From NCBI GenBank assembly GCA_013350335.1, contig CM023534.1, positions 25,976,807 to 26,040,806 of the forward strand: a DNA stretch of 64,000 nucleotides. Reading direction: 5' to 3'. The notes beneath the pieces were generated by a model, which worked only from the letters and a program-made list of their open reading frames with translations, was not told where the DNA came from and made no database searches. Source of the stretch: Chimonanthus salicifolius (taxonomy: Eukaryota > Streptophyta > Magnoliopsida > Laurales > Calycanthaceae). This document shows, in pieces, positions 10,987 through 21,237 of this stretch; position 1 is the stretch's first letter; each line of letters opens with the position of its first letter. A program made the position numbers and the translations under genes.

Positions 10987-12318
10987 CCATAAGGTTCAGC
11001 CAAGGTGTATGGCCGAACCCCATGGAAGAAGATTGGGGGATGGATTTTATGAGTTTAATGGAAAGAAAGAACCATAGGGTTCGGCCATAGTACATGGCTG
11101 AACCCCATGGAAATTTATGGTTTATTTTATTGGGTTATTAATATTGAAAACCATGGAGGAACATTGATTGATTAATGGATGTATGGTTGATAGTTTTAGA
11201 TCCATGGAAGGACAAATTAATGGATGAATGGGAATGTATGATTTCCAAAGAAATTAAAGAACCATAGGGTTCGGCCATAGTGTATGGCCGAACCCCATGG
11301 AGTTGGATTGGTTAATTTTAAATAATAATTTGATGTTAATGTTATGTAATTTGGAAAGGAATTAAATGGAAGCATAGGGTTCGGCCACAATGCATGGCCA
11401 AACCCCATGTTAAAAAGCAATTAATGTATGGATTACTTCTATGAGTGAGGCTCGGCCATGGAGCATGGCCGAACCCCACTATGGTTTATTTTATGGAGGA
11501 GGTGATTAAATTAGAACCTATCTAATTATGGAAACCTTCTAATAATGGAAGGTGGAGATTATCTATGGAAACCTTCTAATTATGGAAGGGTGGAAGATTA
11601 TTTATGGAAACCTTCTAATAATGGAAGGTGGAGATTATTTATGGAAATTTTCTAATAATGGAAGGTGGAGATTATTTATGGAAACCTTCTAATTATGGAA
11701 GGGTGGATGATTAATATGGAAACTATCGAATTATGGATTGGCTAATAATGGAAGATGATGGAAAAAGGAAACTTAGACATCATAGGGTTCGGCCATGGTG
11801 CTTGGCCGAACCCCATGAATTAATTCTATGGGTTTAGGTTTATGTGTTAATGAATGGAAGGATGGAAATAATTAGATAATGGCATTTTGGTAATAAAGGC
11901 CAAAATGGAGGATCATGGGTTCGGCCATGGTGTATGGCCGAACCCCATGAGGTTTATTTTATGGACCTAAGATGGAATTTAGATATCATAGGGTTCGGCC
12001 ATGGTATATGGTCGAACCCCATAAATCAAGTTGAATGGATTGTATGGATTTAATATGATTATTGGATTAATGGGGAGACATAAACCTAAGTTAGTGGCAA
12101 AATTGTAAATATCACCTAAATTGAAAGATCATGGGTTCGGCCATGATGTATGGCCGAACCCCATGAGATGGTTTGTGGATCAAACATGAACTTAGACAAT
12201 TTTTAATGATTGAAAGGATGGGATTATGGAATGATAGCCATGGATGGCATTTTAGTAAATAAGTGTGAAAATGGTAAGCCATGGGTTCGGCCATGGTGTA
12301 TGGCCGAACCCCATGGGG
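10987..12318. repeat. Array of ten GGTTCGGCC hairpins in solo LTR 1
   Basis: Ten imperfect palindromes of about 30 bp have the form GGGTTCGGCCAT, a 4-6 base loop, then ATGGCCGAACCCC. They start near 10993, 11084, 11266, 11376, 11448, 11786, 11916, 11990, 12132 and 12284. Unit spacing is irregular (70-340 bp) and intervening sequence is unrelated, so only the hairpins are conserved. Most differences from consensus fall at the CpG of each arm. Confidence 0.8.
11510..11725. repeat. Minisatellite within solo LTR 1
   Basis: About five units of 40-45 bp built on GGAAACCTTCTAATAATGG plus AAGGTGGAGATTAT. Each unit itself contains the small inverted repeat CCTTCTAATAATGGAAGG. Confidence 0.75.
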
Positions 12319-12689
12319 ATTGGTTATGGACTTTAAATATTTTAAATCAAATGGGACTTGGTTTTGATTGATTTTATATTATAAGGTAACGGGACCTCAC
12401 AAGGTGTTTACAATCGTGAGTGGTTACCGGACGAAAGACGCAAGGACACGTAACGGTTTTTGGTAGGATTCCACCTCTTTGAAGCCATGGGTTTATGTAC
12501 ATTTATTTTATCTTATTTTTGATGAAATTGATGCTGCAAAGGATATGTTTTAAAATGATGAATTTTAAATGCTATGTTTAATTGTATAAATAGCATGTGT
12601 TGATTATGTTTCAAAAGTTGATTTTTAATACTATGTTTATGTTATAAAATAGCATGTGTTTCATTGGCATCTCATGCATGGCATGGGGT

Positions 12690-12835
12690 GGTGGATTTGT
12701 AACCGGAGGGGTCACACTCCGTCAGGGCGTCCGAAAAACCTATGTGCGGTACCTTGATGTGATTTTCCATCAGGAAGAATCCGAAGGGTCCACACTCCGT
12801 CGGGGCGTCCGAAAAACCTATGTGGTGGGTACTTT
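12690..12835. repeat. Tandem pair of about 80-bp units in solo LTR 1
   Basis: Two units contain CACACTCCGTC, GGGCGTCCGAAAAACCTATG and a following CTT/ATG-rich part. The second solo LTR has the same pair at 63155-63310. Confidence 0.7.
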
Positions 12836-13482
12836 TATGTACATGTGATGGGTGAGACTCATTGCATTTGTCATCATTGCATGGCATGGATTTATATGGT
12901 TTTTGATATTACAATATTATTATATATGTTTTGTACTTACCATGTGTTAGCCGTAACTGGAATACCTATTGGGCGCGTTATTCTAACGCCCTACTTCTAC
13001 CCTAATTGATGATACAGGAAATCAGGGGACCGATGAACGCAAGACGGGCCAGGCATAGGAGCTTGGATGCTTTATTTTATAAGTTTTGAATAAAGTTACT
13101 TATGGACATGTATTTAAGTAACTAGTTTCCGGGAATGTAATAACTTAGATGGTCGGATGTTTATTTGGATGATTATGACGTTTTAATAATGATTAAGGAC
13201 TTGACGTACTTTGCTATCTGAATGGAATAGAACTTAATTCTACCGTATGTGATGATTCCGCAGTTATGATTTTTATTCCGCAAGTTGATATTATTATGTG
13301 TGAACCATTTTCATGGACTTAGTCCACGTACACATAGGATTGGATAGTTAAGGGTCGGACTTTTTAAGTCCGGACTTAGCTCGCGTCGTGACGTCCCGCG
13401 CTCTATCACTCTACTCTGTTATAAAAAAAAATAGACTCTGAATTTACGGGAAGAAGTGAGTGAAAAAGGGCGGGGCGTTACA

Positions 13483-13629
13483 AAAACTTCCTTTTCTTTA
13501 TCCACTGGTGAGTTGAGACCAGAAAAGTTAGGAAAGAGGAAAGAAAAAAGAATCAAAATGGAGAAGTGGAAAAGTGATGAAGAGTGAGTAATTAGAATTT
13601 GAAAAAAAAATTTTAAATCATTTATTTTA
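13483..13629. repeat. Tandem segmental duplication, unit A right half
   Basis: Continues unit A after the LTR: AAAACTTCCTTTTC, then CCACTGGTGAGT and AAGAGGAAAGAAAAAAGAA. These match 15128-15260. The segment ends in the target duplication of the next element. Confidence 0.65.
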
Positions 13630-14474
13630 GGTGTCCCATATAGGCATTGATTTTTCCGTCTTTACACACTCGATTTCAAAAAATCGAGTGAAATTACCAT
13701 TCTACCCCTCGTTTTTCATCATCTGAACGAATTGTCAGTTCATTTTTAGTTCGTTCGGATGAATACACTCGTCCGAACAAACAAATCAGTATAATTTCAG
13801 TTCATTCGGACAAATATACTTATTCGAACGAACAGAATAGTGCAATTTCAGTTTCCTCGAATGAATGAACTTATATATGTTCATTCGTTCGAATGATCAG
13901 TTTGAATAATTCGAACGAATGAACATATATAAGTTCATTCATTCGAATGATCAGTTTGGATATACCCTAAGAATAATATGTTCTCTTGATGAGTAAACAA
14001 TGTGACATGGTAAGTGTCAAAGAATGCTGGAGTAAATGTGGTGCACAAGACACACAATGGAGGGCTAGTTCTGGAGATACCAAGTATCAGTCAACAATTC
14101 CTCAAAGTAATTTTGGGTACAAGTTCTTGGTGTGCTATTTCGAATTCTGTCTTGAAAAAGGGAAGCAGTGTCATGTTTGCTAGCAGATCTCAAATCAAAG
14201 CAGCTGAATATGGGGATGCAACCAAAACAAGACCCAAGTCTGAAGATGACAAGCTTGAGGAAGTGAATGAGAAGGCACATTCGTTCGAATGATCACTTAG
14301 GATCATTCGAACGAATGAACATATGTAATTTCACTCATCCAAACGAACTGAAAATGAACTGACAGTTCGTTCGGATGACGAAACAAGGAGGGGTAGAATA
14401 GTAATTTCACTCATTTTTTTTTTTTTAAATCGGGTCTGTAGAGGCAAAAAAATTGGGTGTCTATATAGGGCGCC
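13630..14474. mobile_element. Long-TIR DNA transposon, non-autonomous (845 bp)
   Basis: The ends are inverted repeats of about 100 bp: left GGTGTCCCATATAGG, right (reverse complement) GGCGCCCTATATAGAC, both continuing through GTGAAATTAC and CTACCCCT. The flanking 8-bp duplication is TTATTTTA (13622-13629 and 14475-14482). The interior has many TTCGTTCGAAT/ATTCGAACGAAT palindromes. Long TIRs suggest Mutator-like, the 8-bp duplication suggests hAT; the superfamily is undecided. A related element lies at 52849-54062. Confidence 0.75.
13986..14292 (+). other. Possible captured gene fragment inside the long-TIR element
   Basis: Between the palindrome-rich arms lies about 300 bp of unrelated, less AT-rich sequence open in two plus frames (14014-14292 gives 92 codons with SEDDKLEEVNEKAHS near the end). 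Its composition differs from the flanking repeats, as expected for host sequence captured by a Pack-type transposon. I do not recognise the protein, and the frame may be meaningless. Confidence 0.3.
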
Positions 14475-14482
14475 TTATTTTA

Positions 14483-15270
14483 TAGGAAAAATTAACTCAA
14501 GTGGGAATCTATTCTCACACGATATTCCATACATTCAGAATACAAAATTACTGAAAAAATAACTAAGGACCTCACAAACACTCTAGAAAATGACCCTAAG
14601 ATTATTTGTTTCCCGATCTAGCCGAAGTTATAGGGTTTTTCGTTGGTCTTAAGGATTGCAGACAGAGAGAATCCAATGGTGGCTATGGACGACACTCAGA
14701 CTTTCAAACAGCAATGGCCGATGAGACTAAAAGAGAAGGAAGATAAAATGATGTCAATGGAAAAAAAAATTTATGATGAATGAGAGCTTAAAGAGATTTT
14801 TTGAAAATGAATACTTAACATCAATTTACTAAACTCTCTAATTAAATAATATTTCTAATATAATATAATCTATCACAGGTTTTACTGTATCCAGGAAAAA
14901 AAATCCTTAAATGCTGAGTGGCTTTTTTTCGCCCAATGGTACAAAATGCCAGAATCTAAAGTGCATTTGCAGTAAAAAAATATAACGTTTTTCACCCCAA
15001 GTGCTTTTGCATATATTGTACCCATTAAAAGGAATCTGATCAATTATTATACAACATTAATTCAGTCACACCTTTTTTCACTTTTGAGAATCTAATCACT
15101 TTTTTATTTCTTCAACATTTTCTGGAAAAACTTCCTTTTCTTCGTCCACTGGTGAGTGGAGACGGGAAGCGTTGGAAAAGAGGAAAGAAAAAAGAACCAG
15201 CATGCAGAAGTGGAAAAGTGACCGAGCGAGTAATTGGAGTTTGAAAGAAATTTTTTAAAACCAGTGTACA
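14483..15270. repeat. Tandem segmental duplication, unit B
   Basis: This repeats unit A (9900-10209 plus 13483-13629) in direct orientation. It has its own insertion: a TIR-element copy at 14525-14890 that unit A lacks. At 15105-15135 it shows the uninterrupted site (TCAACATTTTCTGGAAAAAC) into which solo LTR 1 went in unit A. Confidence 0.65.
14525..14890. repeat. Truncated copy of the CAGTAAAACC-TIR element
   Basis: Matches 15968-16439 (ATACATT.AGAAT, GACCCTAAGAT, GGTCTT, TAGAGAG/CAGAGAG, TTATGATG) and ends in GGTTTTACTGTAT. The left third of the full element is missing. Confidence 0.6.
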
Positions 15271-15801
15271 TTTAGAAATCAATTCAGTGTAAATACAAAC
15301 ATTAAATAATAATTTTAGAAGAATGATATTAGTTTAAACACTTTTATCTCTTTGCTTATGTACATATATAAAGAAAAAGTACTCGAATAGATCTTTATCA
15401 CTTGTTTTTATGTTGAAAGACAAAATATGAGTAAAATTCATTAAATAGTAAGTGAAAATAGGAAAAACATTTTAAAGTAAAATTTGGTGAGTTGAAAATA
15501 TAATCTAACTTTATCATATTACTATTTAATAATAGAGAAAATTTATATAAAATTTAACTAAAAATAAAAAATGGGACTTTACGATTAAATATGGTGAATT
15601 TGGATAATATGATTGAGATGTTTTATATTATATCTAAAAACAATAAAGAATCGTATAAAATATGTGAGCTTAAAGAAAAAATTATTTGCCACCATTTTGA
15701 CAATGCAAAGGGGCATACCAATGCATCTTTTATCAAAAAAATTATTGTTCAAATCAAAGTCGTATAGTGATTTTTGACCTTATACTCATGCATAAACTAA
15801 T
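15271..15801. other. AT-rich intergenic DNA
   Basis: No gene, RNA gene or clear repeat is seen. Confidence 0.5.
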
Positions 15802-16439
15802 TACAGTAAAACCTATATAATGTGTTAATCTATAAAATTATAACTTGTCTAAAATAATATCGGCAGTTGGTTCTGTCCTCGAGCCCATACCAAATGTAAT
15901 AAGTCTCTCTAACTCAGTTCTCAATACATTTGTAATAAAAAATACATTGCCCTGACTATTTTGTAAAGTAACATTTCATACATTGAGAATATAAAATTAC
16001 TTCAAAAGTGACTAAGAACCTCACAAATTGCAAGGGTCTGGTGATGTTTTTATTTACTTTTTCGTTACTGCCGATCTGTTGTTGCTTTGTAAATCCTCTT
16101 CTTTGCTATCTTTATCAAGAAACGCTTTGAAAAACGACCCTAAGATGATTTGTCTCCAGATCTGGCTGAAGTGGTAGGGTTTTTTGCTGGTCTTGAGGGT
16201 TGTAGATAGAGAGGATCCAATAGTGGTTATGAGCAGTAATCTGGCGTTCAAGCAACAATGACTGATGGGGAAGAAAAAACTATTTCGGCCGAAAAAACCT
16301 TTTATGATGGGGAGAGTTTAAGGAGTTTTTTTGTAAAGGAATACAAATGTGGATTTGCTAGACCCTCTAATTAAATTTCTCTAATGTAATATATGTATCA
16401 TGGTCCCAGCCATATTACATTATAGAGGTTTTACTGTAT
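15802..16439. mobile_element. CAGTAAAACC-TIR non-autonomous DNA element (638 bp)
   Basis: The left end TACAGTAAAACCTATATAAT and the right end (reverse complement TACAGTAAAACCTCTATAAT) are inverted repeats. A CTCGAGCCCATACC segment near the left and GGTCCCAGCC near the right are subterminal. The interior has no convincing coding frame. The end sequence is one seen in many plant genomes; the superfamily is not assigned here. Confidence 0.6.
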
Positions 16440-17576
16440 ATATAACAAATGGGTCCACTTGCAATGCAAAAGTTTAGGATAAGTTATAATTTAAATTAAA
16501 CATCAAATTTTTTACCAAAATTTAAATTGAGAATTTGAATATTTCCTTATCAGGCTCGGTTGAGATGAAAAATGTCATTATATTTTGATTTTTTTAGAAA
16601 ATAATAAAACTATTATATTATCTCAAAATTCAACTTAAATGTTCAAAAGTTTTAATCAAATTTCTTATTTTTGTAATTTTTTTTTACATACTAAGGAGGT
16701 TACTATGAACAGAGAATGAAATATTGGCTGATACATACCGGGTTTTTGAAACCGATATGCATCAGCCGTACGCTGTAGAAATCGGTGATATCACCTTTAA
16801 CATCGCCAAAATGACCGATATCGTCCATTGTTTTTTAAAAGAAATTCATCTCAGACATGGGGGCCATTGATATCTTGACCGATATTTTCTATTCTATTTG
16901 TTTTTTCAAAAACAGGCCTTCTTTCACTTTTTTAATTTTTTAATTCAGAAAAAATAAAAAATAAAAAATGACTAATGTTATGTTATGAAAAAAATGGAGA
17001 GAGAAAAGTACAATATGCAGATATTGGCAGATATCTTGGGGATGTCGAGATTTTCTCCCCTGGTTACTATATTATAAGGCATCATTTGTTAGTCCCTAAC
17101 AGGTAAAAAAATCAATATCGTCTAGCATTTTGATATTGAATATGAAGTGATCAAAATTTGATAGTTTAAAAAATATGAAATTTTAATTGTAAGCTTAGTC
17201 TTAGATTAAATCACGTTTTATGGGGTTGTATGTCTCCCTTATAGTTGTAGAGAGAAATAAATGGTCCGATTAATTCATGTATCAATTCTCTCATATGTGA
17301 GTCAAAGGTCCTTTTGAATAAGCCAATCCTTGATTTTTGAACCGTCCGGGTGAAAGGTTGGGTTAAATAATGTTCAACTATGATCAAACCTGGTTAAACC
17401 AATGCCTTGAATATTATATTATAAATAATAATAAATATTTAATTGATGAGTTGAAATAAAATATAAAGCAAAAAATATTTTCTTCATCTTTCCATTCCCT
17501 ATAGTAATTTTTTCCTCTGGACACAGGATCTAGACTGAAACGGGTTCCGGTTAGGAGATCTGGATCTCATCCAAGT
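16440..17576. other. AT-rich intergenic DNA
   Basis: No gene is seen. A GATATCGG-word repeat lies at 16710-16870 (compare 9515-9680). Confidence 0.4.
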
Positions 17577-18443
17577 TGTAACGACCCAACCCATATACAG
17601 GGCTTAGGGCTCAAACTCAGCAAGATATTGTCCGCTCTGGGCCTCGCACACAAGCGAGCCCGCACGGTTTTACTTTGGGCCCGGGCCCACCTGGCCCGGC
17701 CCAAAACGCGTCATGCTAGTTTAATGGGCTTTGGCTTTTAAATACCCCCTCCATTTAGCCTCCACTACCGATGTGGGACTCTTCCCACATTGGTGGCAAG
17801 GGTTTTACAATCACCCCCCCTAAAGCCTCGAGCCGTCCTCGACTCGACTCCAGTCCAGCTCAACAACTCCAGGGAAGGAGGAAGGCCCACACAGTCCGAG
17901 TGTAGAACCTCGGCTCTGATACCATTTTTGTAATGACCCGACTTGACAACAGGGCTTAGGGCTTGACTCAGTAAGATATTGTCCGCTTTGGGCCTCGTAC
18001 ACTGCTCAAACCCGCACGGTTTTGCATTTGGGCCCGAGCCCACGTGGCCTGGCCCAAAAGGCCTCTTACATGAGTTCAAGGGGGTGGCCACACTTAAATC
18101 CCCTACCTTCTTCCTGACCCATGAGCCAGAGGTCAGGCCCTAGATAGGCTGATCCAAGTGAAACTGGGCCCTGTCGGACGGGCCAGCAGAGTGGGCCGGT
18201 CGGATCCGACAGCCCAGCAATGGGTGGGAGTTGTGGAAAGTCCCACATCAGAAGTGGAGGAAAAGGAGTGGGGGTTTATTTGAGGCCACCCCCATGTACT
18301 CTTGTGTGACGTGTTTTGGGCCGGGCCATGTTAGCTCAGGTCTAAATGCAAAACCGTGCGGGCTCGTTTGTGTGCGAGGCCCAGAGCGGACAATATCACA
18401 CTGAGTCAAGCCTTGAGTCTTGTATTCGGGTCGGGTCGTTACA
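17577..18443 (-). mobile_element. TRIM element with inverted LTR ends (867 bp)
   Basis: On the minus strand there is an LTR (17577-17809 on plus; TGTAAAACCC to GTCGTTACA) and a PPT (17810-17822, AGGGGGGGTGAT). The 12-nt primer site TGGTATCAGAGC (17913-17924) is perfect, and a second LTR starts at 17929. That LTR is cut at about 18112 and joined head-to-head to a plus-orientation LTR (18113-18443) ending GGGTCGTTACA. The whole unit is flanked by a perfect 5-bp duplication, CAAGT (17572-17576 and 18444-18448). The internal region is about 120 bp and codes for nothing, as expected of a TRIM moved by another element's enzymes. Confidence 0.82.
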
Positions 18444-18841
18444 CAAGTAAGTGAAGAAGGTTTTTTTTTTTTTTGTATGTTTTGACTAAAATAGACGGAA
18501 CAGAAAAAAAAATAGAGAAAGAAAGATATGCATGGCTCCTCCCTCTACCGAATTTTTTTTTCAGGGCAAAGGGATAGATGAAAGTCAAATTAAGACTAAG
18601 GATCAAAGCCTGCTTTGCCTATCATGTGAAAATAATGTGGTGTATTCCTTGTAAATTAATGAGAGACCATGGCAGGGTTGTCTAGACACAAGTTGAGGCC
18701 TAAGGCAAAAAATCTAAATGGGGCCTTCTTGGTATTTAATATATTATTATAAATAATATTTAATTAAAATTTTAATTATATATAATAAACAAATTTATCT
18801 AAAATCTACTTTTCTTAATTTTTGAGATGCAAAATTACTAA

Positions 18842-21237
18842 TTAAATTTTTGTATTCAAGTTTGCTAAAATATCATTTTCAATTGATAATATGGCTAATT
18901 CACTAATCTTTCTTGTGACATTATTGATCGTAGATAGGATTTTATCAATTTTAGTTTTGAAAAGCTTATTTCTGCATAAGCAACTGTTACCGTTATTGTC
19001 AACATCAGTATTTGCAAATGAATCTAGTCTCTTAATATAATTTAAAATTTCAATTGGAGTTATTTCTGTTTGTAAAATTTCTCTTAATACTTTTAACTCT
19101 GAAAACAAATCTAAACCATTTATATCAGAAACCTCATTATGTTTCAAAAGACATTCAAGATTAAGAATTTTATTTTTCAAACTATCATCATTTAATGATT
19201 TTAATTTTTTTAAATCAAATAAAAAACCAAAAATATCTTATATTTTTTAAATTGTTCAAACCTACTTTGATTTGAAGAAATCGCTTGATCTACTATATAT
19301 AAAAATAAACTAACTTTAAAAGATTCTTCGACTAATTGCGTTAATTCATCATCGACATTTTCATCAAACTATTTTTTCTACGAATTTTACGTCTTTCATT
19401 AAATATAGGTTCTATATCAATTTTAGTTGCAATCTCTTTCGCTTCAGTCACAGCTGATGTAAATCCATTTTCTATATACTTATTTAAAAAACTAATAAAA
19501 CCTTCTAAGTGATCTATAGAAACATCAATATGCTTATCTTTAGATTGTGAAGTTTTAATAACTAAGTTAATAACAAATAATATATCATACCAAATAGTCA
19601 TGCCTAATAAAAATTCAAAATTTCCGATCTCATATATAGCTAAACTTTCAGCTTCACTTCTTCTTTTAGGGTCTTCACTAGTTTCTGCTAATTGAAGTAG
19701 AGCATCTCTAATTTGTGGAGCTTGATATTTTATCAATATAACGCTTTCAATTTGACTTTCCCAACGTGTTTATGACAATGACTTTATAGTTAAAGTAGAT
19801 ACATTATCTTGCAAATTTTCCACCGCTTTGTAGAAGAAGAAAATAATGTATATATACGTTGTACTACTCCAAAAAAATATATAGCTTCAGGACACGACTT
19901 CGCCATATCACAAAGTACTAAGTTTAAATTATGAGAACCATACGGTGTGTAGAGAGCTCTAGGATTTGTATCTGTTAGTCTTTTCTGTACACCTTGTTAT
20001 TTTCGTTTCATATTTGATCCATTATCATACCCTTGTCCTCTTACATCATTAATATCAAGTTCTAAATTTTTTATTACATTTAAAAGTTCATTAAAATACG
20101 ATTTTCCAGTTTTATCGTTTACTTTTAAAAATTCTAAAAAATATTCTTCAATTTTTATTGGATCTATTGAAACATTCACGCAATGCAATATTAAAGTCAT
20201 TTGTTCTTGGTGACTTGCATCCGGAAGACAATCAAGTATAATTGAATAATATTTTGCCTCTTTAATTTTTTTAATAATAGTACTTTTAATTTCACATGCT
20301 AAAATATGTATTAATTCATTTTGTATATTATGTCCAAGATAATGATTACGCATTTCACCATTTTTAATGCGACGAAGATGTTCTTCCATTATTAGATCAA
20401 ATTTTGCAATATTTCAATTAAACCTAGAAAATTCCCATTATTTTCTTCACATATCTTGCCATTATTTCCACGAAATGGTATGTTATTTTTAGCAAGAGCT
20501 TCCACAACGACAATAATTCTTAAGAGTACGTTTTTCCAATGTCCTTTCTCTTTGTTAATCAGTTCTTGAATATTTTTCTTGATTTTCATTTTTTTTAACA
20601 ATCTTGATTTTAAATAAATCTAACTTTTCATATTCATAATATGCACATTTGTTAGTTCTAATCTCAAGTTCCATTTGCAACTAACACACTTGTACTAGGT
20701 TTTGAATTAAACAACATGCAACAAAAACAAATACCAAATCCATCTCTTTTGAACTAGCCATTTTCTATTTTTCTTTTCTCCATTTGATAATCCTCTAGTA
20801 TAATAGTTAGTAGAGAAATGCCTAGAGCTGTTATCCATAGGAAATTTTATATTTTTGTCTCTAATTGGACCTCTTTCTACTCATAAATCTCTTATTTTTG
20901 TATCTATAGTTTCCCGTCGTCCTGGATCATAACTAATTGTAGAAATAGAATCGGTTATTTCATTTTCTTTTCTTATTTTTTATTCTTCAAAATTTTTTTG
21001 AGTATCATTATGAATCTGTTCATTGTCATCCTTTTCTACTGTTAGTTCATCGTCTTCTAAATCTATTAAATGAATTGGTTATTCATTTGTTAAATCTTCA
21101 TTCAAATTACTTGTTAAATTTTATTTATTGCCACTAGTAAATTTATCAAGAGCCCCTCTTTGAGATTGAACTAGTTTTTCAATTCTTTTCCTTTTTTGAA
21201 GTTTTTGAAATTCAGATTCATATTTTCTAATAGACAT
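18842..21237 (-). pseudogene. hAT transposase, TTF zinc-finger/DUF4371 type
   Basis: It begins MSIRKYESEFQKLQKRKRIE at 21237, then LVQSQRGALDKF, the usual start of this plant family. Next come TTF zinc-finger-region pieces (YDPGRR, RGPIRDKNIKFP, NGEKRK, CFCC; 20650-20960). A DUF4371 segment follows with [34 protein letters not shown] and [16 protein letters not shown] (19997-20389). After that come the catalytic-domain remainder (19341-19736) and a C-terminal dimerisation-like region (18842-19180). Many stops and frameshifts break it. Intact proteins of this family cut and paste hAT elements or persist as zinc finger MYM-type 1-like genes. The in-order domains and surrounding TIRs make this the element's own former transposase. 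Confidence 0.85.

Larger units (their letters stand above)
10210..13482 (+). mobile_element. Solo LTR 1 of a hairpin-bearing gypsy-like family (3.27 kb)
   Basis: This sequence aligns along its length with the LTR at 60759-63993. Shared landmarks are CAGATTTTCA at the left, the hairpin array, duplicated ACACTCCGTC...CCGAAAAACC units, a TATTGGGCGCGTTATT motif, and GAGTGAAAAAGGG followed by GTTACA at the right end. The first ten or so bases (TGTAATACCC in the other copy) are missing, and no target duplication remains. It lies inside a duplicated segment: the paralog at 15.1 kb has the uninterrupted site. No internal coding region flanks it, so it is a solo LTR. The short open frames within it are incidental. 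Confidence 0.75.

Noticed and set aside
10987..12318. Hairpins considered as terminators or operator sites of a bacterial-type insert
   Set aside because: They lie in a plant LTR with TG...CA ends and a solo-LTR sibling. No U-tract follows the stems, and no prokaryotic gene is present.
17913..17924. TGGTATCAGAGC considered as part of a tRNA-Met gene
   Set aside because: Only the 12-nt 3' end complement is present, next to an LTR. It is a primer-binding site.
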